Shown here: positions 33,837 to 47,583 of the stretch, piece by piece
How the letters are laid out: the number at the start of each line of letters is the position of its first letter
Numbering within the stretch: the first letter of the stretch is position 1
Assembly (NCBI RefSeq): GCF_021462225.1
Contig: NC_061813.1
Span: forward strand, 17,012,442 to 17,076,441
Length of the DNA stretch: 64,000 bases
From: Girardinichthys multiradiatus
Taxonomy: Eukaryota; Chordata; Actinopteri; Cyprinodontiformes; Goodeidae
Direction: 5' to 3'
Translations under genes and position numbers: made by a program
Notes under the pieces: model-generated
What the model saw: only the letters and a program-made list of their open reading frames with translations
Told to the model about the DNA's origin: nothing
Database searches by the model: none

Positions 33837-36800
33837 ATTCAACTGAATAGACAAACAAATGTGTTACAAGTGAAGTATGTAAATTTCAGAAAGAGTCAAT
33901 GACCTGGTTTCACACTCTAACTATTCCTTGGTTGAGGCAAAATGTTAGCATAAGCTCAAATAACATGCACAGTACAGGTAAAGCCAATTACTTTGATTCA
34001 GTGACAAATATTTAAGAGCCAGACTGACATCTGTAGTATAACTTTGGTTGCTCTTATTGTTTTCATTTAAAGGCCACATTCCTATTGCATCTCCTTTCGT
34101 TTGTTAATATATCAGTGTTATTTTATCCTCCTTTTACTTCCCTGTCAATCATGTACTGCTTTGTACAGTTGCAACTTTCGTCTAACATGTCTAACATTCA
34201 AGCCTGTTTGATGGTGCAGGGATTTTTTCAATCAGGAATTCCCCATGTTTGACTGGGTTCCCACCAAGTCAAACATTCTTGCACCTTGTATTGTGTTCCC
34301 TGCTATTTTTCAGTTATCACATTACAGCAGTTGGCTTAAAAAAATGTTTGGTAATGTGCAAATGCTCACAAATGGGTATCATATATGTCGGCTAAACCGC
34401 ATGACAATTGGTGACCCCACCTGAGCCTGTCTTTTAACTACTAAAAGAGATTTGGCATCTCACAGTGCATCGTCTCATGTGTTGACCTTAAAAATTCCCC
34501 CAAACAACTCAACTTTCTGCAGAAATGCATAAGCACAACTGAATTACAGACAAGTGCACACATTACTTTCACACAACAATACACCCACTTACAAACGTAA
34601 GCACAGGCACACAGTGGGACTATAAAGCATATAAAATGTGCTTAAAGGATTGTTTTCACTCTTGTTTGCTCTATCTTTTTGTCCTGAGGGCTGAGCAGGT
34701 GTGTGTCTCTAAATCCCTTACTCTCATACCTGTACACATTGCTTGCTCCAAACCTCAACATTACACACCCACCTATTTTAGCTATTCCTTGGCACATTTT
34801 GCTAACAATACCCCACCTGGTTATGCACGTCACTTTAAATCACCCTAATCTCACATTACAAAACATCAAAAAATGCCCTAAAGCTGACAGGCAAGGGGAG
34901 AATGACAAAAGTGAAGGTAGCATAATGAAAATCTATCAGGCTGTCAATCTGGTTCACTTTTGGTGACAACAGTTATTGTTTTCTACCAGATGTAAAGGTC
35001 CCCAGCACAGTGAATACCGTACGATCAGTAAACACCAAAACAAAATTTGAAACAATGAGGTTCTACATTGCTGCAATCCTTTGCCACAGCAAGAAGTTAC
35101 AAACAAATGTATGGAAAGCAAATATAGGAGAATGTTGACACAAATTGTAAAAAGGAGATAAGACGGAACAAAGGATGGGAGACACCAAACGCCTCTGTTT
35201 CACCATTCTAAAGTCAGTGAGCTGTCAGCGATCCTCCTTGCCCGCTCAATGGGTACAGCCCCGCAAGCGATAGCATTTCAAATAGCCTTATAAATCAAGA
35301 GTTATGTTATGTCACCCTGTCACTGCCATTAACACTCTGAAGAGAAAACCACTTTTTTCCCACATCCCATAGGGTTTGTGTTACCGTGTGCATCCCCTAC
35401 AGAACCATTAATACTCTACATTAGGCTTGTTGTCGGAAAGTTGCTGAAATTCAAGAAATACATCCCTATTCTTGTTCAGCACACAAGAAACATTATAGGA
35501 ACATCGGTAGGAACGATGCCATGATTATTTTAGTTCCCAAATCTATGTTTAAAAAGTTCTTTCAACAGATTTCTTTTAAACCCTGAACAGCTAATCTGTT
35601 TTGTAACTATAGGAGAATAAGGACTTTACCTACATGTAACAAGGTTTTGAAGGCCTCTTTAGTCAATGAATTAATGAGGTACCTAGAAGAAAACAATTAG
35701 TTACACTTACATCTTACATGGGTCAGTAGACCAATTTCCTTGTACGACTACACACTGTATGTTGGTACAATGATAATTACGATTTATCTTATGTCTTACT
35801 TATTGTACATTGACAGCTATTCGCTACTTTATTGATTAGATAAAGCAGATATTTTATATCAGAATATTCCTATTTAGCAATTCTTAAAGGAGAATCGTTC
35901 GAAGATGAGCATAATGTGGTTAAAATCATTTCTTGCACACAAGTGATAATAACTTTTTGCAGGAGTATCACAAGGCTAAGCTGCCACCTCAGTTCTATTT
36001 ATAAAACTTTAATAAATAATATGCCAAATTTGCATCCCTGTGTAGGTTTCCAGATGTATTCTAATAAAATGGTTTATATGAAGGTGATAAGAACATTGCA
36101 TCTGTTAAAATAGTCTCAGTATTCAAAGCCTATTGTAGCATCTTTAAAAAAAAAAAAAAAAACATGTCTTATGTTGAAATCCATTTTGAATTCTCATAAA
36201 ATATTTGACAAGTATGTGAAGAAGTTAAGCGGAGTTACAAGAGCAAACCTATATGCCTTAAAGACATATTAGAGGCTGTCTACCATTTCCTGCAGCAAAT
36301 ATTTTCATCCATTCAGCAACCTCTACATATTTAAATTACTGTGTAACTTCTTGATTACAAACAGCACCTGCAACCATAAGACAACTGGGGATAATATTTA
36401 ATCAGGTTATCAAGAGCCATTCACAGTAAGCCTATATCGATGGCATACTCTTAAAAAACTAAACTAAACTAAAATAACTTTTAAAGTATCTTGAATTTCA
36501 AACCTATTTGTAAATGCCCTAATTTCTAGAACTTTTCAGTTCCACTTAAAGCTGGGAATTTTCAGGTTGTACAACCAATTTTTTACTTAATTTATTACAT
36601 GGTGTTACATTATGAATTACTGTGTTTTGTAATAGTTTGTAAATGTGTTGTACTTTGTTTTGTCCAAAGCAGTATGGTTTAAATTCTGTTTTGTATTTTC
36701 ATTTTCAACCTTGTATAACATTCTTTTGTTTTAAGTAACAAAAAGCTAACCTACGGAAGTTCATTATAAATTAGCTTAGGCTGTAAAATGTTGAAGTGCA

Positions 36801-38401
36801 CAGTTTCTGTTGATGCACAACACTTGTCCATATCAAAAAGAAATTTATAACTTATAGACACCCTTGAGAAAATGAACATTCATCCAAAAGTATAAAAAAA
36901 AAACTCAACTTTGAAATTTGAACTATAAATTATGTTTACTTTTATTAACTTTGTACATAAGACCAGACTAGTTCTAATTCTATGGTGTTCTCCTGCAGCT
37001 ACCTGTCTATAATTGCTGCCTGTCTGTTTGTTTTAAAATAAGCTGTTCATGTTTATTATTCACTTACGAAAGCTACATCCAAACAACATATCTTAATGAT
37101 AGACAGATGGCAAAAGATTTATTTTACTACACCGCTGTGCTTTGTGTCACCTTGAAAACTTTTTTCATGCCCCATCCGACCCTCTGCACCTGCTACAAAA
37201 CAGTTCCGCCCCGCAAAGTAAGTCACCCGCGCTACATGTAAGTCATGGTTGCTGGGATTAAATATAAGAATTTCCCATTGAGGGTTAATCAGGAGTTCTC
37301 ATCGCAGGATCCCTTGAGACTGATTCCCGCCGTGTGACATGGCTGTCAAAACACTGACATATTGTTTTACCAACACACACACATGCTAACACACCATAAA
37401 ACAGTTGCATGTATGCACACACGCATAAACACACACAAACACAACTGAATGCAACCGCATGCACTGGCAGATTGTTTTATCAACTCCATGGGCTTGACAG
37501 ACATCTATTCTCCTGGGTATCCCCTCAGCACCACTGTGCTAATTGTGAGAAATGCAGTCTTACAATTTAGCCCTGCAAGTTTTGTTATTTGATACATATT
37601 TATTTTTAATAACACTGTTTGTAACTGCTGCTTACAATTGTGAATTCCAGCTATTATGCATCATATTACTACATTGCATCTGAATGAGCACACCTTCTCA
37701 GTATTAGTGGAAAACAAAGAAGTTGGAGTATGCCAGCCAGGTTGGTTGTTTCCTGTTGGATTCTGTCTGCCATTCTCTTTGCCAAATCATGGTCTTTGCA
37801 ACTTGTCAAACTTTCAATAACCCAATTAAACTATAAGCTGTTCATGGCAGTTAATTCTGTTGCCGTATGTCACTATGGTGAATATGTTGGTTAAATGCTT
37901 CCTGGGACAGATGCTACTTTTAGGCTAATAAGTAGTAATTGATGATCCAATTTGGTTATAGTGGCCTTGCTCTGGCCAGTGTCTTTGGCCTGAAGCTGTC
38001 AGGGGGATGGGAAAAGGTACAGACAGACTGCGAGACTCCATCATGCATAGCTTTGCCAGTACTTCATAGATCGTTTCTGGCTGGGTCCCACCAGGAAGAC
38101 AGTGTCTTGCCTTTCCTAATGCTTTTTGATACATTTGTTGTATTCAAGTACAAGATATTCAATATAAAAGAGAGAATGTGAAGTTCACTGTAGTGAGTAA
38201 TTTAATCAGGTAAGCCACAATTGAAAAGCACTAGCACAGTTTGATGTTGATATCAGTGAGCTTAAGTTCCAGAAAATGCACCACTTCAGCAATTTTAGCT
38301 TGCTTAATTACACCCTTCATGCAGATGGCAATGCCAGCTAGCTGGTTATTTAAAAAAATGTATTGGTAACATTTTTAAGCATTATTATGCCTGTTACTGT
38401 A
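33837..38401. other. Unannotated sequence with possible conserved blocks
   Basis: About 4.6 kb with no gene recognised. Denser, repeat-free blocks at about 35160-35420 and 37180-37360 might be conserved non-coding elements. A short CA cluster is at 37372-37442. The remainder is AT-rich with a poly-A run at 36146-36162. Confidence 0.35.
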
Positions 38402-38403
38402 TA

Positions 38404-40013
38404 CAGGTCCTTCTCAAAATATTAGCATATTGTGATAAAGTTCACTATTTTCCAAAATGTCATGATGAAAATTTAACATTCATATATTTTAGATTCATTG
38501 CACACTAACTGAAATATTTCAGGTCTTTTATTGTCTTAATACGGATGATTTTGGCATACAGCTCATGAAAAACCAAAATTCCTATCTCACAAAATTAGGA
38601 TATCATTAAAAGGGTCTCTAAACGAGCTATGAACCTAATCATCTGAATCAACAAGTTAACTCTAAACACCTGCAAAAGATTCCTGAGGCCTTTAAAACTC
38701 CCAGCCTGGTTCATCACTCAAAACCCCAATCATGGGTAAGACTGCCGACCTGACTGCTGTCCAGAAGGCCACTATTGACACCCTCAAGCAAGAGGGTAAG
38801 ACACAGAAAGAAATTTCTGAACAAATAGGCTGTTCCCAGAGTGCTGTATCAAGGCACCTCAGTGGGAAGTCTGTGGGAAGGAAAAAGTGTGGCAGAAAAC
38901 GCTGCATCACGAGAAGAGGTGACCGGACCCTGAGGAAGATTGTGGAGAAGGGCCGATTCCAGATCTTGGGGGACCTGCGGAAGCAGTGGACTGAGTCTGA
39001 AGTAGAAACATCCAGAGCCACCGTGCACAGGCGTGTGCAGGAAATGGGCTACACGTGCCGCATTCCCCAGGTCAAGCCACTTTTGAACCAGAAACAGCGG
39101 CAGTAGCGCCTGACCTGGGCTACAGAGAAGCAGCACTGGACTTTTGCTCAGTGGTCCAAAGTACTTTTTTCGGATGAAAGCAAATTCTGCATGTCATTCG
39201 GAAATCAAGGTGCCAGAGTCTGGAGGAAGACTGGGGAGAAGGAAATGCCAAAATGCCAGAAGTCCAGTGTCAAGTACCCACAGTCAGTGATGGTCTGGGG
39301 TGCCATGTCAGCTGCTGGTGTTGGTCCACTGTGTTTTATCAAGGGCAGGGTCAATGCAGCTAGCTATCAGGAGATTTTGGAGCACTTCATGCTTCCATCT
39401 GCTGAAAAGCTTTATGGAGATGAAGATTTCATTTTTCAGCACGACCTGGCACCGGCTCACAGTGCCAAAACCACTGGTAAATGGTTTACTGACCATGGTA
39501 TCACTGTGCTCAATTGGCCTGCCAACTCTCCTGACCTGAACCCCATAGAGAATCTGTGGGATATTGTGAAGAGAACGTTGAGAGACTCAAGACCCAACAT
39601 TCTGGATGAGCTAAAGGCCGCTATCGAAGCATCCTGGGCCTCCATAAGACCTCAGCAGTGCCACAGGCTGATTGCCTCCATGCCACGCCGCATTGAAGCA
39701 GTCATTTCTGTAAAAGGATTCCCGACCAAGTATTGAGTGCATAACTGTACATGATTATTTGAAGGTTGACGTTTCTTGTATTAAAAACACTTTTCTTTTA
39801 TTGGTCGGATGAAATATGCTAATTTTGTGAGATAGGAATTTTGGGTTTTCATGAGCTGTATGCCAAAATCATCCGTATTAAGACAATAAAAGACCTGAAA
39901 TATTTCAGTTAGTGTGCAATGAATCTAAAATAAATGAATGTTAAATTTTTATCATGACATTATGGAAAATAATAAACTTTATCACAATATGCTAATATTT
40001 TGAGAAGGACCTG
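38404..40013 (+). mobile_element. Complete-ended Tc1-like transposon with 200-bp inverted repeats
   Basis: Flanked by TA (38402-38403 and 40014-40015), with ends CAGGTCCTTCTC and its inverse. The inverted repeats span about 38404-38603 and 39814-40013, differing at only a few positions. Length is 1610 bp. The transposase gene inside has one visible lesion. Confidence 0.92.
38732..39736 (+). pseudogene. Tc1 transposase, full length except for one amber codon
   Basis: A DD34E transposase of 334 codons plus a stop that reads in one frame apart from TAG at codon 125 (39104-39106). N-terminal part: helix-turn-helix with QKEISEQIGCSQSAVSRHL at about 32-50, a basic GRKKCGRKR hinge at 49-57 of the second half of the DNA-binding region, and a second helix-turn-helix ending near codon 124. 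Catalytic part: Asp148 in FSDESKF, Asp238 in FQHDLAPAH and Glu273 in NPIENLW, exactly 34 residues apart for the last pair. A triple-alanine-glycine region replaces the usual HGGG. The C-terminus (KGFPTKY) is complete. The stop lies between the DNA-binding and catalytic domains, so the product would be either a 124-residue DNA-binding fragment or, from Met154, a catalytic domain lacking the first Asp. Confidence 0.9.
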
Positions 40014-40015
40014 TA

Positions 40016-40315
40016 TGTCTGTGTTATTTTTAATGTTGGTCATAGACGCTACAAATTAACAACATAAAACAAAGGTTCAGCTGTGGTTGCATGTTGTGAA
40101 TAAGAGTCTGCTCAGCTTGTCCTTTGTCAAGTTCTATTTGAGAATAAACTGAAACAACCTTGGTGAGTGATATAATTTTTACCCCTGGTAAAGATATGTT
40201 AGAAGCTTTTAAAATAAAATAATATTTTCTCACTGAGAACAGTCCAACCCAACCTATAATTTGATCTTTGTCTTAAGAAATGTTTTTGTAAAATCTTAAT
40301 TGCAACACTTACGTT
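40016..40315. other. Short spacer between Tc1 copies
   Basis: AT-rich sequence without a recognisable feature. Confidence 0.4.
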
Positions 40316-40990
40316 GCATGTAAATACCAACCAGTTGTTGGCGAGTGATGCCAGGAAAAAGCCTTTTCACTCTTATCATCACTACAGAAAACATCTGGAA
40401 TTTGCTAAACACCATAGGGACTTTAATTGGATCTGTGTGTTTTGGTCAAATGAGTCTAAGATTGAGATTTTAAGCAATAAGCACTCCGGGTGCGTCTGGA
40501 GTGAAACAGGTTTGTGTAAAAGCACCTAATTTCCCACAAGTATGGTGAGAGATCTGTAAAATTCTGGCTTGATTTTCTTCCAAAGGTCCTGCAAAGCTTT
40601 TCAGACTTAGTCTGGTCTGGTCACCACCACTAGAAAACTGAAGATTGATCTTGCATAATGGCCCAAAACATATGGCGAAACTAACACAGGAATTGTTCTC
40701 CAAACAGAAAATCAACCTCCTTTTACTGGTGTCTCAGTTCCCAAACTTAAATTCTTGAAAACAAAACTGTGTGGGTGAACTGAAGAGAAGTCTCTATAAG
40801 AGAGGGACCACGACTTTGTGTGATCCAGAGAGAGTGTACAGATGACAAAACAAGGTTCATGGTCCAGCTTGACATTGATTTTTTTCCTAAAGAAATTTCG
40901 AAAGAAGATTTATTCTGAAACCTCCTACCATACCATCTTTGTTTATTTACTTTAGAAAACACATGGTTGACCAAAATACTGCACAAAATA
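40316..40990 (+). pseudogene. Tc1-like transposase fragment
   Basis: Codons from 40314 to about 40500 encode a recognisable stretch of Tc1 transposase: RKHLEFAKHHRDFNW, then FWSNESKIEIL, where the first catalytic Asp has become Asn, and then an HSGCVW segment. Downstream only short scraps are seen in changing frames, such as the region around 40655-40725. No end repeats are clear. It represents a third Tc1 family within 9 kb. Confidence 0.65.
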
Positions 40991-43690
40991 AGTACTGCAT
41001 AAAATCTGAATAAACAGCAAAATCCAAAGAAAACAGTGTTTTCAACCTTAGATTAAAAAATAAAATCATTTAGGGGGACTTGTCTTATGTGCACGGACAG
41101 CTCATTCCTCTGTGATTTAGGAACCACCAGTGGCTTCTGATCAGCTGAAATAAGGTGACAAGATGGGGTGTAGAGGCTGCTCTCTTGTAATATTTTGATA
41201 CCTTTTGTATACAAGACAGTTATTAAAATAATAGCCATTGAAGCGCTCCTCTACTATTGGAATTTGCTTTAAATCTTTAGATGCACTTAAAGATATCTTA
41301 AATCCGGTCATCTTCGTCCAGTTTCATTGTCATTAGTCAACCAAAGTGGTTAAGTTCAGAAAGATAAAAATGAATCAGAATCTTTTTGCATCTAGGTGCT
41401 TTGATGATGGAAGGAATGAGCAAACATCCCCTACTGTAAACCAATCTGATAAATTGGACTTGTTGAACCAATTTTACCAGCAGCAGTAACACAAAGTTAA
41501 ATCCCGCAAGACACTGCTAAATGATTAATCCCAAAATTAGGACATGGAAAAACACTCTAATGATGCCCAGCAAATCATTTGACATCTCAGCCGTCCTGCT
41601 TAGGAATGGCCCTCAGACTTTACTTTGTTGCATTATACATAAACCCTTACCCTAAATATTACATTTGCAATCCAGGGGCAAATAATTTCAATTGAGTGTG
41701 GGGGTATGGAGAGGGATGGTTGATTTTTATGCTCAAGCAATTCGATATCACAGCACTTGAGAGTTATCATCATAGTGGCCGTAAGCTCTGAAGCAATTCA
41801 TAATTGTGTTCTCTCATCTTATATTGCAGCAGCTGAAGTTTTTCCAGTTATTTTATTTATTTTCTCCTCAGCACACATACACAAACGCACACACATAATC
41901 ACACGTATGTCTCAGCACAGCACTTTTTTTTGATGATACATTCAATGGCGTAAAGTTGCATCCTGCTCTGTTTGCACATGTGTGTATGTGTGTGCGAGAG
42001 GAAGGGTCCCTCCACCTGTGCCGGTTGGGAGTTAATCCGGTTAGGTCCCAGTCTCGTCTCCGTGGCTGAGCGGCGTGGTTGAAGCTCCTTGGTGCCCCGC
42101 GGGGGTTTTTGAGCGCCTCTCCAGCCCAACGCCTTGGCTTAAGCACGGCATGGTAAGGAGATGAGGCCAGCTCGGCCCTCGTTACAGAAATTAGATGGAT
42201 CAGGGAGTAAACATAACCAGCTTTTTATATGATCCTCGGCTCAGAGCAGACAGAGAGAGCAGAGAAAATGGAGGGGAGGGAGGGGTAGAGAGGAAGAGAA
42301 GGCGAGATTCCTACTCTAATTACTTCATGGGTCACTGCTCCTGCAGGCAGATGTCAAAATCCAACACTTTCAGATGTGAGGAGAGCACTGGAGAATGGGG
42401 TGGGGGGGTTGGAATTGAGTGGGAGAAGAAGGCATAGTGGGAACATTAGGAATATGGAAGATGGTTCATTGGGAAAAGGAACAAAATGTGAAGAAGAGCT
42501 TTTGAGAGGATATGACAGTGAATTTGGGAAGAGTAGATGGAGATAAAGCTGGGTGAGGAGGTGGATAAAAGACAGAGATTGAAAGAATGAAAGGAGAGGG
42601 TGGGGGCGGGTGACACAAAATCAGGAAAAAGCAAGGAGCGACAGGAGAAGGCGGCAGAGGGACGGGTTGAGGGGGTGTAACACGTTGTCAAGAAAGTGGG
42701 AAAATGTGGCAGTGATGACACAGATTTGTTGTGGAGTGGCGCTGACCTGAGATGGCCTGCGTCTGGCAGAAAGGTAGCAGACAAGGCCTTTCAGATTTGC
42801 CATGTGGCCTCTAGATCACCAAAAAAAAAGAAAAAGAAAGAATTAAACAACAAACAGGCCCTGTCAGCCATGTCAGCAGTAATGCTGTGGCCATTATTTT
42901 GTGAGTTGCAATATGTATATGCTAGGAGTTAGATGCTGGAGACCTAAGGAGATATGAATATTGTTTTATTTTTAAAGGGCACATAGTGTTTGTGTTAGGC
43001 TGTTTTGTGTGTTTGTTTGAGTATTTTTTTTTCTTCTTATAAACATTAACCTAAATATTCAAGAAAAGGACAGAGCTTTCCATTTTCTTATGATTATTAC
43101 ATTGTGGTACACTTGTGTTTTGTGTTCATTTCCAGATGCCTCCCAACTCACTCCAACAAAAATGGCGTTCCAATCATTTGTAATCCTTTGATGATATCAT
43201 AGAAAGCAAACAGTGAATTTTAACATTAAAGTAGAACAAACGAGTTCCAGTGATAACTCTGTTTTGATGGGATACATTGATTGTTAGGTGCCAAGACATC
43301 TCAAAAGCAACTGGAAAGAAACTGCAAACAAGTTAAGTTGGCTGTCAAACAAGTGCTAAGCTGTGCTGATATGGCCCTCCATACCAATTTATCCCCATTT
43401 CTGAAACCAAAATGTATCCTGCACACCTCAATCTCCAGGCTTACAAACATCAAACCCTGCTGAAATCTAAACCATTCAGTGGTTTCCAAAGACAAAGAAA
43501 CCAAACAAAGCAGCAAAGCAAGCTTGATGATCTTGTGAACACCTCCACGAAAAAAAGCAGTTCCACATACTGAGGAATAAAAATAAAAAAAATCATGGAT
43601 AATCTTTAAATTTATACTGACAGGTTGAATAAAGAAAATGCATTTCTGATAACAAATAACATTTGTATTACATAGTTATAGCCAGTGTCT
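40991..43690. other. Unannotated sequence with possible conserved block
   Basis: No gene recognised. The part at 41980-42380 is GC-richer, repeat-free and dense, possibly conserved non-coding DNA. A purine-rich run at 42390-42700 explains the long pyrimidine-type minus-strand ORF there (serine, phenylalanine and proline rich), which I do not take as a gene. Confidence 0.35.
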
Positions 43691-43990
43691 TGTGTTTTAA
43701 TGTAGAGTTAACTGACTGAACAGTGCTCTGTGAGATGTTCAGAGCTTGGGATATTATTTTATAGTTCTCCACAATTTTATCCCTGACCTGTCTGAAGTGT
43801 CCCTTGGTCTTCACAAAACTGTTTGTTCATGAACGTTCACTACTAAATCTCTATGGCCTTCAAAGAATAGCTGTATTTACACTCATCTGGTCACACTAGA
43901 TTTTATTTATGGGTATGGGATAAAAGGGGGTGGAATACAAATGCACACCACACCAATATTTATTTGTAAAACAAATGAACACCATGTATC
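43691..43990 (-). mobile_element. Tc1-like transposon fossil
   Basis: The phrase CACTGTTCAATC-like (inverse around 43718-43740) and the following text, including a TCTGGTCACACTAGATTTTA block, resemble the 5' part of a fish Tc1 element in inverse orientation. No frame survives. A related scrap is at about 60985-61075. Confidence 0.4.
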
Positions 43991-44510
43991 ATGTTCCTCC
44001 CACATACATACAACTTACATACTTTAAAAGCACTGTGTAACTTTTCTCCAAGATTATCCTACTGAACCTTATATTTATTTGTAGTGAGGTATTGCAATTT
44101 AGTGTACATTAATTATATTTGCCTAACCTGCAAACATAGAAGTCTGACCATAAAAGTGTTCTGCTTGTGAAACTGCTGCCAGTTAATTACAGCAATTGAT
44201 AAGCAGTGAAAAGTGTATTGACATTCACAAGCATAGATAACCTGTGTTTGCGAGTGAGTTGCTTGTTGGTTGCGGGTCAGTGCTGCACAGGGCTCTCTGA
44301 GGCCAGATTGAGGCTGATTTGGTCTCAGTGAATATGTTTCACTTCCCCCTCAGTGAAGCAGGCATGCCCTGAGGTCCTGATTTACTCCTGATTTGTGGGC
44401 TCCCTCTATCAAAACTAGGCACCATTCAGGTCTCTGTGAGACATGCAGTACAATAAAAACACACACACACACATGCATCCCCAAACAAACATGCCTTTGT
44501 GGACATACAT
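43991..44510. other. Unannotated sequence
   Basis: No recognisable gene. Ends with a short CA run at 44459-44472. Confidence 0.4.
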
Positions 44511-44516
44511 AAAAAA

Positions 44517-44952
<436 letters not shown>

Positions 44953-45218
44953 AGCAGATGGAGATCCCTTCGGCAAAGACTTCCACACTCAGGTCTCCAG
45001 AGGCTGCTGATATTTTCATTTCAATAGACCTTAAATATTCATTATTTTGCCACTCCCCACCCTGTCTTTACACCCTTCTGCAGAACGTTTGAGTTGTGGC
45101 GGCTCTCAAACTGGTGTTCTCGCCAGGAGAAGCCAAATGAACTGAGGGCCTTCGTCGACTAGCAAGTGGGTGAATAAAACAATCATTCTAGCACACACGC
45201 TCACACAAGCAGTTTCAT
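44953..45218. other. Spacer before the LINE
   Basis: Unique-looking sequence without a gene signal. Confidence 0.4.
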
Positions 45219-46175
45219 ATGTCTAACATATTAGACTTCAGCTCGGCCTTCAACACCATCATACCAGACATCCTCCACCAGAAGCTCACCCAGCTCAACG
45301 TCCCAGCCTCCACCTGTCAGTGGATCAACAGCTTCCTGACGGACCGACTGCAGCAGGTGAGACTGGGGAGAATCTTCTCCCGATCCAGATCAATAAGTAC
45401 TGGTGCCTCCCAGGGGTGTGTTCTATCCCCACTCCTCTTCTCCCTGTACACAAATGATTGCACCTCATCGGACTCGTCCGTGAAACTCCTTAAGTTTGCA
45501 GATGACACCACTGTCATTGGACTGATACAGGACGGTGATGAGTCTGCATACAGACAGCAGGTGGATCGGATGGTACACTGGTGCAGTCAGAACTACCTTG
45601 AACTGAACCCACTCAAGACTGTGGAAATGGTGGTGGACCTTCGGAGAACACCACCCCCATACACCCCCCTCACCATCCTCAACAACACTGTATCGGCCGT
45701 GGACCACTTCAGGTTCTTAGGAACCACCATCTCTGAGGACCTGAGATGGTCTTCACACATAGACACTGTTCGAAAGAAGGCCCAGCAGAGACTGTACTTC
45801 CTGAGGCAACTCAAGAAGTTCAACCTTCCACAGGAGCTGTTGGTCATCTTCTACACTGCCTTCATTCAGTCTGTCCTGTCTTCATCCATCTCAGTGTGGT
45901 TTGGCTCATCCACAAAACAGGACAGGTCCAGACTGCAACGAATAATCAGGAATGCAGAGAGAATAATCAGGGCTGACCTTCCCTCCATCCAGGACTTATA
46001 CATGTCTAGTTTCAGGAAAAGAGCTGCCAAAATCTCTGCAGACCCCACACACCCTGCACATAAACTGTTCAGAGCTTTACCTTCAGGCCGCCGCTACAGA
46101 GCACTGTTCACTAAAACCAGCCGCCACAGAGACAGTTTCTTCCTCCAGGCTGTTTCTCTGTTGAACATTCAATAG
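45219..46175 (+). pseudogene. Reverse transcriptase C-terminal part, 318 codons open
   Basis: In an intact element this enzyme copies LINE RNA into the nicked target. Visible motifs: DFSSAF (motif A, residues 6-11), ASQGCVLSPLLF (motif B, 63-74) and FADD (motif C, 93-96), then the thumb region with a FLGTTIS segment and a C-terminal cysteine-free extension ending PSGRRYRALFTKTSRHRDSFF. The first methionine is accidental because the endonuclease and the N-terminal fingers are missing. The open frame without any stop over 318 codons suggests a fairly recent insertion. It cannot function alone. Confidence 0.85.
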
Positions 46176-46371
46176 AGTACAAAACAACAGCATACAGATG
46201 TTGCAAATGTACCTTTTTATTATATATGTGTATATTGTACATTGTAAATATGTATATTCTGTAATACAAAAACAAAACCAAAGAGCAAAGTGTACCGGAG
46301 TCAAATTCCTTGTTTGTATGTACGAACTTGGCAATAAAGCTGATTCTGATTCTGATTCTGATTCTGATATT
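45219..46371 (+). mobile_element. 5'-truncated LINE (L2/CR1-like)
   Basis: Starts inside the reverse transcriptase just before motif A and runs to a 3' tail of ATTCTG-type hexamers at about 46343-46369, the tail type of L2-like fish LINEs. An AATAAA precedes the tail. The short 3' UTR (46176-46342) contains TA-rich sequence. Severe 5' truncation is the usual outcome of target-primed reverse transcription. Confidence 0.85.
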
Positions 46372-47124
46372 AAACATACCACACAGACTAGTGCCAACAG
46401 TGTGTCATTGTTTTAAGAATGGATTGCTTTTTAAATGAAATATGAAGGCTGTCTCTACAGCCAGCCTTTGTATGTCTGTTCTGCTTACTCCTCTCTGGCC
46501 TCTCAAAGAACCCATTGACATCGTTGGATTAACATATATTAAGGGGTTAAATGAAAGTGCCATTATTGTGGTTTAAGAGTGAAAGTGACCCGTGGGATAT
46601 TATGCTTCCCACTTGAAGCTATGAATAGCTAATGCTAAACAGCACCATATAATGGGAGCACACTTCATTGATGGTGTCTATCAGAAACAGAAAATCTCCT
46701 GTTTAAAGACTGTTCCAGTTACTACAAGATGTAGTAATACTTTGCAGAGTCAGTATTATATTTTACGAAAGAAAACATATCCTCGTTGTTTTCCCAATAT
46801 TTTATAATTTTCTATCTATAATGGCATCCAAATTTAGCTATAAATAAATTTTTATTTGCAGCCCATTTTCAGTGCAGAGTTTCTAAATAACAGGAAAAAT
46901 CATAGTTCCAAAATTGTATAATTTTCTGGTTAAAAACAATGCCTTAAAATAGTAAATTATCATTTAATGCAACCATGTATTTACTCTGTAAGAGATTTAT
47001 TTTATGTTTACTTCAGATCATGAAACTAATTTTGATATCAGACACAAATAACTTGTGTAAATATATGAAGCAGTTTCCAAATGATAATTCAATTTATTAT
47101 AGGAAAAAAAAGCTGCGAAAATAC
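46372..47124. other. Unannotated AT-rich sequence
   Basis: No gene recognised. Confidence 0.4.
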
Positions 47125-47583
47125 AATCACCCCCCCGCCCTTCCCACTTCTTAATAATTAGCCACACCCAGGACTTATTACTGCCTGTTCTGTGGAATAA
47201 AGACATAACTTAAATAGAACCTTTCTGACAACATGAAGAGGGTAATGTTGACTATTATCTGAAGCCCACCAGCAAAGCACTTATCGGAATGGCCTAAAAA
47301 CAAACAAAAAAAATTCATGAAGGTTTTGCAGCAGCCTAGTCAAAGTCTGGACTTAAATTCCATTGACAATTAAACAAGCCATGGGGAATTTCATTTCCAC
47401 ATGTCAATTGTCATGTTGGTCTGGATTTTTTTACATAATTAAAACAAAACTTAAATCCTGAAATCTGTATTTTGTATTTACACTATAGAATTAAAAAGTT
47501 ATTTCACATGAAACATTTACTTGCACTAAAAAGTAAATCCATAAAAGATATGTAAGGGGGCAAATAATTTTCACGGCACAATG
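47125..47583 (+). mobile_element. Internally deleted Tc1-like fossil
   Basis: The left part (47160-47240) resembles the 5' flank of a fish Tc1 transposase gene. Text at about 47334-47375 still spells the remains of the catalytic-Glu region (PSQSLDLNSID), and the right part ends in a GGGGCAAATAATTTTCAC terminus at about 47557-47575. The central transposase is deleted. Confidence 0.55.

Noticed and set aside
42446..42803. Serine/phenylalanine/proline-rich minus-strand ORFs
   Set aside because: The sequence is a purine-rich low-complexity run; the peptide composition follows from that.
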